DNA of 10,774 bases, taken from assembly GCA_963633225.1 (NCBI GenBank), contig CAVGXR010000033.1, positions 1 to 10,774 on the forward strand, read 5' to 3'. The notes under the pieces are model-generated. The model made no database searches. It saw nothing but the letters and a program-made list of their open reading frames with translations, and was not told the origin of the DNA. A program made the position numbers and the translations under genes. Below are positions 1-7,762 of the stretch, piece after piece (position 1 is the stretch's first letter; each line of letters begins with the position of its first letter). Origin of the DNA: F23-B02 sp963633225 (lineage in GTDB: Bacteria > Bacillota > Clostridia > Oscillospirales > Oscillospiraceae).

Positions 1-132
1 TATCATTTCCAAACTCTGTTGCTGGCATAATTATACCCAGCCGTTGAACTAATGCGGTTCTCTGCCTTTTGTAATAAACAATATGCAGTCAGCATTTTCA
101 CTTTTCTATCCATGGCTTGCGTTCTATACTTT
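1..132. other. Gene-poor left edge, downstream of the kinase gene
   Basis: This AT-richer stretch follows the stop codon of the PsuK-like kinase gene. No convincing gene is visible. A 36-codon minus-strand reading frame (3-113, beginning MDRKVKMLT) has no Shine-Dalgarno sequence and resembles nothing I recognise. A TATAAT hexamer on the minus strand (30-35) has no -35 partner at 16-18 bases. No clear terminator for the glycogen operon is seen; the only symmetry nearby is a 12-base palindrome, AGCTTATAAGCT, at 136-147 inside the end of the kinase gene, and it has no T-tract. Confidence 0.5.
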
Positions 133-1020
133 TCAGCTTATAAGCTCCGTGCAGAGCTCGGGGTTTATCGTCTCGGGGCTTGCAGCGCACATGGCGGCGG
201 CCTTCATGGCGGCCGACGCGCTTTCGGCTATGCCGAGGCCGTTCACGCCCGCCCAGATTATTGCCGCCGTTGCCGCGTCGCCGCAGCCGGTGCAGTTTAC
301 GATCTCGCTCGTCTCGCAGGGGAGCTTTATTATCTCACCGTCGGAGGCTGCGACTATGCCGTCGCCGCCGAGGGAGACAAAGACCTTCTTCACGCCCGCA
401 CGCAGCAGAGCCTCCGCTGCGAAAAGCGAGGTGCTCTCGCCAGTCATGCTCTTTGCCTCAAACTCGTTTGGCTTGAAGGCCGTGAGCTTACTCAGAGCCG
501 GCTTGAGGCGCTCGGCCTTGGCAGCTGACACGGGATCTGCGTACAGCGGTGCGGTCACGTTCTCGGCGATCCATGAGACGGTCTCGCGTGTGAGGTTTGC
601 ATCGAACACGACGGCATCAGCCGAGTTTATCTCTTTTATATGCGCCTTCAGATATTCGGGCGTAATGCTCGCGGATATGTCCGTATCGCTCACGCCGACG
701 AGCATATCGCCGTTTTCGTCGGTGACGTAGAGATAGCTTGACGTTCTTCCGCCCTTCATGCGGCGGCTCAGGTGCATATCCATGCCGAGCTTTGTGCAGC
801 TTGCATACACGCTGTCGCCGTAAACATCGTCGCCGATGGCTGCAATGAACTTGACATTCAGCCCCAGCAGGCAGAGGTTATGGGCAATGTTCCTGCCCAC
901 GCCGCCGGCGCTGAACGAGACCGTTCCAGGGTTTGAATCGTGCATACGCGGCGCTTTGTCGGGCCGGCCGCATATATCCATGTTCACGGCACCGATAACT
1001 ACTACAGTCTTATTCCCCAT
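133..1020 (-). CDS. psuK: PfkB-family carbohydrate kinase, probably pseudouridine kinase
   Basis: This 295-residue kinase should phosphorylate pseudouridine to pseudouridine 5'-phosphate in the cytoplasm, the first step of pseudouridine salvage. The family is clear from the N-terminal VIGAVNMDI strand, the substrate-side GGVGRN motif (39-44), KPNE (183-186), and the C-terminal anion-hole/catalytic motif with Asp248. Features that recall E. coli PsuK (YeiC) rather than ribokinase are DSNPG (28-32), GGVGRNIA, TSSYL (93-97), the MLV stretch near 106-108 and DPVSA (162-166). The anion-hole motif reads GCGD (245-248) instead of the usual GAGD. The ATG is chosen because GGAGGG lies 3 bases upstream and the protein begins as the family does. 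The start overlaps the glgP end by 19 bases, so translation is probably coupled. No psuG glycosidase is present in the window, so substrate identity is inferred from motifs only; another nucleoside or sugar is possible. Confidence 0.82.
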   Translation of the reverse strand: MGNKTVVVIGAVNMDICGRPDKAPRMHDSNPGTVSFSAGGVGRNIAHNLCLLGLNVKFIAAIGDDVYGDSVYASCTKLGMDMHLSRRMKGGRTSSYLYVTDENGDMLVGVSDTDISASITPEYLKAHIKEINSADAVVFDANLTRETVSWIAENVTAPLYADPVSAAKAERLKPALSKLTAFKPNEFEAKSMTGESTSLFAAEALLRAGVKKVFVSLGGDGIVAASDGEIIKLPCETSEIVNCTGCGDAATAAIIWAGVNGLGIAESASAAMKAAAMCAASPETINPELCTELIS

Positions 1021-3410
1021 ATGCCCTCCGCATATTCTCTTATCGCACGGTCGGCGGCGAATATGCCGGCCTCGGCAGTGTTTGTTATCGACAGTCTTGC
1101 ACGCTCAGCCGGATCGGAGATGACCGAGTACATTCTGTCGTGGGTGTTGACGTAATCGCGGTAATCCGCGCAGAGCATATACGGATCGCCCTTGTACAGC
1201 AGGCCGGAGACGAGATCGGAATAGCTCTTGCCGTCGGCAAAGCCGCGGCTTATCCTGTCAAGCACCGCGCCGAGCTCGGCATCCTCGCGTGCATAGCGCT
1301 GCGGATCGTAGCCGTTTGCCTTGAGTGCATTCACCTCGTCGGTCTTGAGGCCGAACAGGAACATATTCTTATCGCCGAGGCGCTCATACATCTCGACGTT
1401 CGCGCCGTCGAGCGTGCCGATGGTCACAGCGCCGTTGAGCATAAGCTTCATGTTGCCCGTGCCGGAGGCTTCCTTGCCGGCTGTGGATATCTGCTCGGAT
1501 ACCTGAGCGGCAGGCATGAGAGCTTCCGCTGCCGATACGCGGTAGTTTTCCATGAAGCAGACCTGAAGCTTGCCCTTGCACAGCGCATCGCGGCTTATAT
1601 CGTCGGCCAGCGAGCAGATGAGCTCGATGATACGCTTTGCGGTGTAGTAGCCCGCGGCGGCCTTTGCGCCGAACACGAAGGTGCGCGGCGTGAACTCGGC
1701 GTTGGGGTTTTCGTGGATCTGCATCTGCAGGCGCGTTATGAGCATTGCGCACAGAAGCTGGCGCTTGTACTCGTGCAGGCGCTTTACCTGAACGTCGAGT
1801 ATCGCATCGGGGTCAAGGGCAAAGCCGTCGTTTTTGGCAAGGAACTTTGCAAAATCATATTTATTCAGCCGCTTTATCTCGTTTACGCGGTGCTGAACGT
1901 CGGCATTTTCGGCATAGTCGAGAAGGCCAATGAGCTTTTCGGGCTTTGTGAGGTATTCGTCGCTCTCGAGAAGCTCGCCTACCAGACCGTGCAGGCGCGG
2001 ATTTATCTGCGCAAGCCAGCGGCGGTGGTCGATGCCATTCGTGACGTAGGTGAAGCGCTCGGGGCGGAGCTGGCAGATGTCCTTAAACAGGTCCTTTTTC
2101 AGTATCTCGCCGTGCAGTCCCGAAACACCGTTTATCTTATAGCAGGCGGCAAGGCAGAGGTTTGCCATATGCACCTGACCGTTGCGGATAATGAGGTTAT
2201 TGCCGACCTTTTCGCTGTTTCCGAACTCGGCGATAAGATGCTCGCACCAGCGGCGGTTTATCTCGCACAGTATCTCCCACACTCGCGGCAGCAGCGTCTG
2301 CACAAGATCCTGCGGCCATTTTTCGAGCGCCTCGCTCATGACAGTGTGGTTGGTGTACGCAACCGATGCGCTCACCTGCTCCCACGCCTCGTCCCAGCCG
2401 AGGCCGTAGTCGTCCATCATGATGCGCATGAGCTCGGGAATAACGAGCGCCGGATGCGTGTCGTTTATCTGTATCGCATGGTGCTTTGAAAAGCTCCTTA
2501 TGTCGCCGAAGCGCTTCATATGAGTCTTTATGATAGACTGAGCGGTGGCTGAGAGGAAGAAATACTGCTGCTTCAGGCGCAGGGTCTTGCCCTCGAGGTG
2601 GTCGTCGGCAGGGTACAGCACCTTGGTTATGACCTCGCTCATTGTGCGCTGCTCGAGGCTCTTTACATATTCGCCCTCGGAGAAGAGGTACATATCCAGC
2701 GCGCTCGTGCTCCTCGCGTCCCACAGGCGCAGAATGTTGACCTCATTGCCGCCGTAGCCGGCTATGAGCATGTCACGCGGAACGGCGGTGACCGTCTGAT
2801 AGCCGGTGTGCTCTGCGTGGTATCTTCCAAAGCTGTCCCAGCGCGGAGAGATCGTTCCGCCGAAGCGCACCTCGACGGCCTCGTCGTTGCGCGATACCAG
2901 CCAGCTTTCGGCAGCTGAACGCCAATCGTCGGCGACCTCGGTCTGCTTGCCGTCAACGATCTTCTGGCGGAAGATGCCCAGCTCGTAGCACAGCGAATAG
3001 CCCGTAGCGGGAACGCCGAGCGTTGCCAGCGAGTCCATATAGCAGGCGGCAAGCCTGCCGAGGCCGCCGTTGCCGAGACCGGCATCGTTTTCCGCCTCGA
3101 ATATATCCGAGGCATTGCGGCCAAGATCGCTCAGTGCGCCGGTAAGCGCGTCGGCTATGCCGAGGTTGAATGCGTTTTTCATGAGACTGCGGCCCATGAG
3201 AAATTCCATGGACAGATAGTGTACCTCGCGTTCGGGGCATCTTGTTTCCTCAACGGCGAGCAATCTGCTCATTATCTCGCGGATGACTATGGCGCTTGCC
3301 TGAAACACCTGATCGTCGGTCGCGGTTTTTGCTGTTACGGCGAAGTGCGCACACAGCTTATCTTCTATTGCGCTGCGTACCTCGTCGCGTGAGATCTGAC
3401 TTGTGAACAT
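1002..3410 (-). CDS. glgP: Glycogen/alpha-glucan phosphorylase
   Basis: This 802-residue protein is a full-length GT35 phosphorylase, which uses phosphate to release glucose-1-phosphate from the non-reducing ends of glycogen or maltodextrin in the cytoplasm. The glycine-rich GLGNGGLGRLAACYMDSLATLG-type segment is at 111-132, NDTHP at 316-320 and VKRLHEYKR at 542-550. The pyridoxal-phosphate signature EASGTGNMK ends at Lys655, the expected cofactor lysine. The length is typical of bacterial enzymes, and there is no long N-terminal extension of the kind regulated in animals. The start is supported by AAGGAG at 3422-3427, 11 bases upstream. It lies 34 bases after glgD on the same strand, and its end overlaps the kinase gene. 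In this operon it provides the breakdown arm opposite GlgC/GlgD. The preference for glycogen over maltodextrin cannot be told from motifs. Confidence 0.96.
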   Translation of the reverse strand: MFTSQISRDEVRSAIEDKLCAHFAVTAKTATDDQVFQASAIVIREIMSRLLAVEETRCPEREVHYLSMEFLMGRSLMKNAFNLGIADALTGALSDLGRNASDIFEAENDAGLGNGGLGRLAACYMDSLATLGVPATGYSLCYELGIFRQKIVDGKQTEVADDWRSAAESWLVSRNDEAVEVRFGGTISPRWDSFGRYHAEHTGYQTVTAVPRDMLIAGYGGNEVNILRLWDARSTSALDMYLFSEGEYVKSLEQRTMSEVITKVLYPADDHLEGKTLRLKQQYFFLSATAQSIIKTHMKRFGDIRSFSKHHAIQINDTHPALVIPELMRIMMDDYGLGWDEAWEQVSASVAYTNHTVMSEALEKWPQDLVQTLLPRVWEILCEINRRWCEHLIAEFGNSEKVGNNLIIRNGQVHMANLCLAACYKINGVSGLHGEILKKDLFKDICQLRPERFTYVTNGIDHRRWLAQINPRLHGLVGELLESDEYLTKPEKLIGLLDYAENADVQHRVNEIKRLNKYDFAKFLAKNDGFALDPDAILDVQVKRLHEYKRQLLCAMLITRLQMQIHENPNAEFTPRTFVFGAKAAAGYYTAKRIIELICSLADDISRDALCKGKLQVCFMENYRVSAAEALMPAAQVSEQISTAGKEASGTGNMKLMLNGAVTIGTLDGANVEMYERLGDKNMFLFGLKTDEVNALKANGYDPQRYAREDAELGAVLDRISRGFADGKSYSDLVSGLLYKGDPYMLCADYRDYVNTHDRMYSVISDPAERARLSITNTAEAGIFAADRAIREYAEGIWGIRL

Positions 3411-3444
3411 ATTTTGCTTGACTCCTTAAAAACGGGCTTCTATA

Positions 3445-4557
3445 TTATATCTTCGTGCCCTTCGGGAGCACGACCGGCAGCTTCTCGCTGCCCATTATGG
3501 TCTGGAACGGTGAAACGCTCGACAGCTTATCTGCAATGACGTTTTTCATGATAACGCCCTCGCCTATCTTCGTGCCGCGCATGAGCACACAGCCGGAAAG
3601 CTTCGCGCCGCTGCTTATACGCACGTCGGAGGAGAGAATGCAGTTTTCGATCTCGCCCTCTATTATGCAGCCGTCGGCAATGAGGCTGTTTTTCGCGCTC
3701 GAGCCCTCGGCATAATAGGTGCTGACATCCTCGTGGGTCTTTGTGCGCACGGGGCGGTCGGGCGGGAACAGCTCGGCGCGGTTTTCGGCACGGAGCATAT
3801 CCATATTTGCTTTGAAAAATGCCTCGGTGCTCATGATGCGCTTGCCGTAGCCCTGATGGAAGAATACGTTTACCTTCCCTCCGGCAGCGAGATAATCGGC
3901 TATCGCGTCGCGGTGGAAGTGATAGCGGTTTGACGCAGCGCAGGCATCCATCATATCGAGCAGGAGCTGCTTTGATATTATATACGCCTCAAGCGAGGCC
4001 GCTCCCTCTCCGGCGGCGGTCTGATTGAATATCATGCCGCGTGCAAAGCCGTCGGGATCCACGATATAGCGGTGGTGCTTATAATCGGGCGTTGTGTCGG
4101 TGCATATGGCAGTTATCTCCGCGCCGGAGTCGATATGCCGGCGGCAAGCGGCACGCAGGTCTATATTGGCCGCGGTGTTGCCGTGCATCATGACCACATA
4201 CTTCGCATTTATATCCTTTATATATGTCGATACGGCATTTAATGCCTCGATCGTGCCGGTATAGTCGCCCTGATGATACTCGGGCAGGCCAAAGGGCGGC
4301 AGCATACGCAGGCCGCCTATCCTGCGTCCCATATCCCAGTCCTTGCCGCTGGCAAGATGATCGAGCAGCGACTGATAGTCGCGGCGCATGATAACGCCGA
4401 CATCGTGTATGCCCGCGTTCATGAGCGAGGACAGGGCAAAGTCGATGAGTCTGTATCTTCCGCAGAAGGGCAGCGAGGACGCCGTGCGGCGGCGGACAAG
4501 CTCGCCCAGCTCGGGCACTGCGCCGTAAGCAAAGATTATCCCGTGAAAATCGCTCAT
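3445..4557 (-). CDS. glgD: ADP-glucose pyrophosphorylase regulatory subunit GlgD
   Basis: This 370-residue paralogue of GlgC partners the catalytic subunit in Firmicute ADP-glucose pyrophosphorylases, which make the glucosyl donor for glycogen synthesis. The nucleotidyltransferase fold is recognisable (GRYRLIDFALS near 33-43), but the active site has decayed. The glycine-rich NTP loop seen in GlgC is replaced by FAYGAVPELGEL. The catalytic Asp (SGDH in GlgC) is Asn127 in HGNTAANID, and the lysine of the GlgC KPNMPFGGK segment has no clear match. The C-terminal part from about 285 is a left-handed beta-helix with hexapeptide-like turns (ADGCIIEGEIENCIL and following). The start at 4557 (MSDFHG) is chosen over longer in-frame starts because GAGGAGGT lies just upstream at 4564-4571 and only 2 bases separate it from the glgC stop. 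This spacing implies coupled, balanced synthesis of the two subunits. Confidence 0.94.
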   Translation of the reverse strand: MSDFHGIIFAYGAVPELGELVRRRTASSLPFCGRYRLIDFALSSLMNAGIHDVGVIMRRDYQSLLDHLASGKDWDMGRRIGGLRMLPPFGLPEYHQGDYTGTIEALNAVSTYIKDINAKYVVMMHGNTAANIDLRAACRRHIDSGAEITAICTDTTPDYKHHRYIVDPDGFARGMIFNQTAAGEGAASLEAYIISKQLLLDMMDACAASNRYHFHRDAIADYLAAGGKVNVFFHQGYGKRIMSTEAFFKANMDMLRAENRAELFPPDRPVRTKTHEDVSTYYAEGSSAKNSLIADGCIIEGEIENCILSSDVRISSGAKLSGCVLMRGTKIGEGVIMKNVIADKLSSVSPFQTIMGSEKLPVVLPKGTKI

Positions 4558-4559
4558 TT

Positions 4560-5753
4560 TCAGACCTCCTCGCTCTTGTATATCATCGCGCCGGCTTTTA
4601 CGCAGGCATTTTCTCTTATATCTATCCTCGGGCCGCAGGTAGCAACGCCCCATGCATCGCTGCCGTCGGGCGGGGCTCCGACATGTGCGCCGCTGTGAAT
4701 GACGGTCTGCTCGCCGATGATGGCATACTCGACCGTTGCGCCGCTTTCGACCCTCGCGCCGGGCATCAGCACCGAATAGAGCACCTTTGCGCCCTTTTCG
4801 ACGACTGCCGACGATGAGAGCACGGAGTTTTCGACCTCACCCTCTATCGTGCAGCCCTCGGTGACGATAGAGTGCACGACTCTAGCGTCGGTTCCGACAT
4901 AATGCGGCGGCTGCGCGACGCTTCTTGAGCGTATCGGCCAGCTCGGATCGTAGAGATTTATAAGCGTTGTGGACAGCATGTCCATGTTCGCATCCCACAG
5001 GCTCGTTATCGTGCCGACATCGCGCCAGTAGCCGTCAAAGCGGTACGGCCAGAGCTTTTCACCGGCTGCAAGCATGTTGGGGATTATATTCTTGCCGAAG
5101 TCCTTGCTCGAGTTCGGATCGTTTTCGTCCTCGACAAGGTACTTGCGGAGCTTTTTCCAGTTGAATATGTATATGCCCATGGAGGCGAGGTCGCTCTTGG
5201 GCTGCTTCGGCTTTTCCTCGAACTGCTCAACATAGCCGTCCTCGCCGAGGTTCATGATGCCGAAGCGCGTGGCCTCCTCCATCGAGACCTGCAAAACAGC
5301 TATCGTACAGGCAGCGTCCTTTGCAATGTGCTCGTGCAGCATCTTTGAGTAGTCCATCTTGTAGATGTGGTCGCCCGAGAGGATAAGAACATTGTCGGGA
5401 TCATACATCTCGATAAAGCCGATGTTCTGATAGATGGCGTTTGCCGTGCCGGAAAACCACGAGCCTGTTTCACCGGCGGTCTGATAAGGCGGAAGGATGA
5501 ACACTCCGCCGTCAGTCGAATCGAGATCCCATGGCTGTCCGCCTCCGATATAGCTGTTTAGCTGGAGAGGCCGGTACTGTGTGAGCACGCCCACCGTGTC
5601 TATTCCGGAGTTTGCGCAGTTTGACAGTGGGAAGTCTATTATGCGGTATTTGCCGCCGAAGGGCATATTGGGCTTTGCCACGTCCTGCGTAAGGGCGTAA
5701 AGCCTTGAGCCCTGACCTCCGGCAAGGAGCATCGCTATGCAGCTTTTCTTCAT
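4560..5753 (-). CDS. glgC: ADP-glucose pyrophosphorylase catalytic subunit GlgC
   Basis: This enzyme (397 residues) converts glucose-1-phosphate and ATP to ADP-glucose and pyrophosphate, the committed step of bacterial glycogen synthesis. The N-terminal nucleotidyltransferase domain carries LLAGGQGSRL (9-18), KPNMPFGGKYRIIDFPLSN (27-45), the catalytic Asp128 in SGDHIYKMDY, FEEKP (178-182) with the sugar-phosphate-binding Lys181, and WRDVGT (243-248). A left-handed beta-helix domain of hexapeptide turns runs from about 285 to the end. All catalytic residues are present, in contrast to the GlgD encoded immediately downstream. The ATG at 5753 is preceded by AGGAAGGA with an 8-base spacer. It is the first gene of the glg cluster, 81 bases after pth, with a probable promoter in that gap. 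Confidence 0.97.
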   Translation of the reverse strand: MKKSCIAMLLAGGQGSRLYALTQDVAKPNMPFGGKYRIIDFPLSNCANSGIDTVGVLTQYRPLQLNSYIGGGQPWDLDSTDGGVFILPPYQTAGETGSWFSGTANAIYQNIGFIEMYDPDNVLILSGDHIYKMDYSKMLHEHIAKDAACTIAVLQVSMEEATRFGIMNLGEDGYVEQFEEKPKQPKSDLASMGIYIFNWKKLRKYLVEDENDPNSSKDFGKNIIPNMLAAGEKLWPYRFDGYWRDVGTITSLWDANMDMLSTTLINLYDPSWPIRSRSVAQPPHYVGTDARVVHSIVTEGCTIEGEVENSVLSSSAVVEKGAKVLYSVLMPGARVESGATVEYAIIGEQTVIHSGAHVGAPPDGSDAWGVATCGPRIDIRENACVKAGAMIYKSEEV

Positions 5754-5804
5754 GTCATCCGTCCTTCCTGAACATTATTTTACTGTAAGCGGCAAAGTGC
5801 CGGT

Positions 5805-5832
5805 ACTATACCATGTATTAAGCCCGTGAAAA
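5805..5832 (-). promoter_or_regulatory. Probable sigma-A promoter of the glg operon
   Basis: On the minus strand a TTTTCA -35-like box (5827-5832), a 16-base spacer and a TATAGT -10 box (5805-5810) precede glgC. A TG one base upstream of the -10 makes it an extended -10 type. The start of transcription would fall near 5798, giving a leader of about 45 bases. The match is moderate, so read-through from prs-pth may also contribute. Confidence 0.5.
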
Positions 5833-5834
5833 AC

Positions 5835-6428
5835 TTAAGTTTTTGTATTGTATTTATTCATCGCCCTGTCCGCGCCCTCGGTGATATAGCACTCGACGGC
5901 ATCGGCCGCTCTTTTTGCGGCATCCTCCATGTCGGCAGCATCCTGCCCCCTGAAGGCGGCAAGCACCCAGTCTGCCATATCGTAATCAGGATGCGGCGGA
6001 GCTCCGACTCCGAGCCGGATGCGCGGGAACTGATCCGTTCCGAGCCGGGCAATGATGCTCTTAAGGCCGTTGTGTCCCCCTGCCGAGCCGCCGCGGCGGA
6101 TGCGGATCTTGCCTATGGGCAGCGCGGTTTCGTCGGACACGACTATGACGCGCTCGGGCGGCACCTTATAAAATTTCGCCGCCTGAGCTATCGCGTCGCC
6201 GGACAGGTTCATATAGGTCTGCGGCTTCATAAGCAGCACCTTGTGAGAGCCAAGCTCGACCGTCTGCGTAAGTGCCTTGAAGCGCATTTTGTTTATGCTC
6301 ACGCCGAGCTTCCTTTCCATGGCATCAGCCGTCATGAAGCCCGCGTTGTGCCTTGTTCCGTTGTATTTAAGTCCGGGATTGCCGAGGAATGCAGCGATCC
6401 ACTCGACCCCGCCTTTGGAGAAAAACAT
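5835..6428 (-). CDS. pth: Peptidyl-tRNA hydrolase
   Basis: This 197-residue cytoplasmic enzyme cleaves the ester bond of peptidyl-tRNAs that drop off ribosomes, recycling tRNA. The family residues are all visible: Asn17 in LGNPG, the catalytic His27 in TRHN, Asn74 in MNLSG, Asp99 in VVSDE and Asn120 in GGHNG. The start at 6428 (MFFSKGGVEW) is chosen because the family core begins only about ten residues later; a longer in-frame start at 6488 would lie deep inside prs. One base separates this start from the prs stop codon, and no good Shine-Dalgarno sequence is seen near it, so translation probably depends on ribosomes finishing prs. The residue before LGNPG is Phe where Gly is usual (AAFLGNPG), a small oddity that does not touch the catalytic set. 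Confidence 0.95.
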   Translation of the reverse strand: MFFSKGGVEWIAAFLGNPGLKYNGTRHNAGFMTADAMERKLGVSINKMRFKALTQTVELGSHKVLLMKPQTYMNLSGDAIAQAAKFYKVPPERVIVVSDETALPIGKIRIRRGGSAGGHNGLKSIIARLGTDQFPRIRLGVGAPPHPDYDMADWVLAAFRGQDAADMEDAAKRAADAVECYITEGADRAMNKYNTKT

Positions 6429-6429
6429 T

Positions 6430-7392
6430 TTACTCAAACAGATTGGAGATGGATATCTCCTCGTAAACGCGCTGGATAGCCTCGGCAAACACCGGCGCTA
6501 CGGACATGTATTTTATCTTATCGCAGCTCTGTGCATCCGTGGGATACGGAATGGTATCGAGAAGCAGCAGCTCCTTGATGCAGCTGTTTTCAATGCGTTC
6601 GATCGCGGGGCCGGAGAGAACGCCGTGGCTTGCGCAGGCAAAAACCTCTTTTGCCCCGCCGATCTCGACGATCGCCTTTGCAGCGCCGCACAGCGAGCCT
6701 GCGGTATCTACCATGTCGTCGAGCAGGATGCAGGTCTTGCCCTCGACACTGCCGATGATGTTCATGACCTCGGACTGATTTGCCTTCTCGCGGCGCTTAT
6801 CGACTATAGCCATGTTGCAGCCGAGCTTCAGGGAGAAGTTGCGCGCACGGGCAGTGCTTCCGACATCGGGAGATACGACCATCACATCGTCGTTTTCCTT
6901 TCCGAAAATGTCTATATAATGCTTTGCAAAGAGAGGAGCGCCAAAAAGATTGTCAACGGGGATATCGAAGAAGCCCTGAATCTGGGCAGCGTGGAGATCC
7001 ATAGTCAGCACACGGTCTGCACCTGCGGCGGTGATAAGGTTTGCCACGAGCTTTGCGGAGATGGGATCGCGGCTCTTGGCCTTGCGGTCCTGACGGGCAT
7101 AGCCGAAATAAGGGATAACGGCGGTGATTCTGCCTGCCGATGCTCTGCGCATTGCGTCGATCATAACGAGCAGTTCCATGAGGTTGTCATTGACGGGCTT
7201 GCTGGTAGACTGCACGATGAAAACGTCAGCGCCTCGAACGGGCTCGTGAACGGATATCGAGCACTCGCCGTCGGCAAAGTGCGAACATGAGCAGTCGCCG
7301 AGGTTTTTGAAAAGCTGGTTGCATATCTGCTGTGCAAGCTTGGGATTGGAGTTGCCGGAGAACACCTTTATCTCCTTACCGTGTGAAATCAT
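6430..7392 (-). CDS. prs: Ribose-phosphate diphosphokinase (PRPP synthetase)
   Basis: This 320-residue class I enzyme transfers pyrophosphate from ATP to ribose-5-phosphate, making PRPP for purine, pyrimidine, NAD, histidine and tryptophan synthesis. Visible motifs are FSGNSNPKLA (11-20), the catalytic-loop region YARQDRK (98-104), the metal/ATP signature DLHAAQIQGFF (132-142) and the PRPP-binding loop LLDDMVDTAG (223-232). A flexible segment that is usually PDVGGVARAR reads PDVGSTARAR here. Its length matches bacterial homologues. The start is backed by GAGAGGA about 9 bases upstream. The gene has its own promoter and a leader of roughly 58 bases, and is followed with a 1-base gap by pth. 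Confidence 0.97.
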   Translation of the reverse strand: MISHGKEIKVFSGNSNPKLAQQICNQLFKNLGDCSCSHFADGECSISVHEPVRGADVFIVQSTSKPVNDNLMELLVMIDAMRRASAGRITAVIPYFGYARQDRKAKSRDPISAKLVANLITAAGADRVLTMDLHAAQIQGFFDIPVDNLFGAPLFAKHYIDIFGKENDDVMVVSPDVGSTARARNFSLKLGCNMAIVDKRREKANQSEVMNIIGSVEGKTCILLDDMVDTAGSLCGAAKAIVEIGGAKEVFACASHGVLSGPAIERIENSCIKELLLLDTIPYPTDAQSCDKIKYMSVAPVFAEAIQRVYEEISISNLFE

Positions 7393-7457
7393 TTTTAATC
7401 GTCCTCTCTGTATTTATTTTTCCGCAGGGCTTTTACCCCATTGTCTTTATCCATGCG

Positions 7458-7486
7458 ATTATATCAAATATGCGTCCGTTTGAAAA
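7458..7486 (-). promoter_or_regulatory. Probable promoter of prs-pth
   Basis: On the minus strand, TTTTCA (7481-7486), a 17-base spacer and a perfect TATAAT (7458-7463) preceded by TGA give an extended -10 promoter. Transcription would start near 7451. It lies downstream of the hairpin terminator at 7535-7572, so prs starts as a new transcription unit. Confidence 0.7.
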
Positions 7487-7534
7487 GGGGGCTTAATAAA
7501 CAATTTTGTAACCAATTTGAACCCGTCTCTGTAT

Positions 7535-7572
7535 GAAAAAACAAGGGCAGCAAAAGCTGCCCTTGTTTTTTC
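7535..7572 (-). terminator. Strong intrinsic terminator of the HAAS operon
   Basis: A perfect 17-base inverted repeat (7535-7551 with 7556-7572) closes a 4-base loop. The arms begin with an A-run and end with a T-run, so the hairpin can work in both directions; the upstream gene shows that minus-strand use is the relevant one. The stop codon of the small membrane protein gene (7571-7573) overlaps the base of the stem. Confidence 0.93.
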
Positions 7573-7762
7573 AGTTAAGCGGCATTATATCAAGCGCCGA
7601 CCTTAACGCATTTATTTTGTTTTCAATATCGTAGGAGGCGAAAAAGATGTCCTTTATTCTCTGCATTTCGCCGCCGGTCACAAAGCCTGCAAGTATGCAG
7701 AGCGCTCCCAGTATCAGCGCTATGAGCGCGACAGCCGATACGACCTTCCATGCCTTACCCAT
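7571..7762 (-). CDS. Small single-pass membrane protein in the HAAS operon
   Basis: This predicted protein has 63 residues. Residues 7-29 form one hydrophobic membrane segment (VVSAVALIALILGALCILAG in its middle). A soluble tail of about 34 residues follows, with the stretch RIKDIFFASYDIENKINALRS, which looks amphipathic. The start at 7762 is preferred over a longer in-frame start at 7822 because AAGGAGGT (7771-7778) sits 8 bases upstream of it. The start overlaps the end of the HAAS protein gene by 8 bases (ATGGGTAA), so the two are translationally coupled and probably act together at the membrane. I do not recognise the family. Its tail contains no catalytic motif that I can see, so a scaffold or regulatory partner role is only a guess. 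Confidence 0.78.
   Translation of the reverse strand: MGKAWKVVSAVALIALILGALCILAGFVTGGEMQRIKDIFFASYDIENKINALRSALDIMPLN

Noticed and set aside
3..113. 36-residue minus-strand frame downstream of the kinase
   Set aside because: It has no ribosome binding site, an unconvincing sequence and no recognisable similarity; it may be chance.
136..147. 12-base palindrome as terminator for the glg operon
   Set aside because: It lies inside the kinase coding end, has no GC-rich stem and no T-tract.
1140..2489. 449-codon plus-strand open frame opposite glgP
   Set aside because: It lies wholly antisense to a clear GT35 phosphorylase, with no matching domain and no promoter or Shine-Dalgarno site; it is a GC-driven shadow frame.
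5826..7290. Plus-strand open frames (5826-6479 and 6277-7290) antisense to pth and prs
   Set aside because: Both mirror highly conserved enzymes on the other strand and lack initiation signals.
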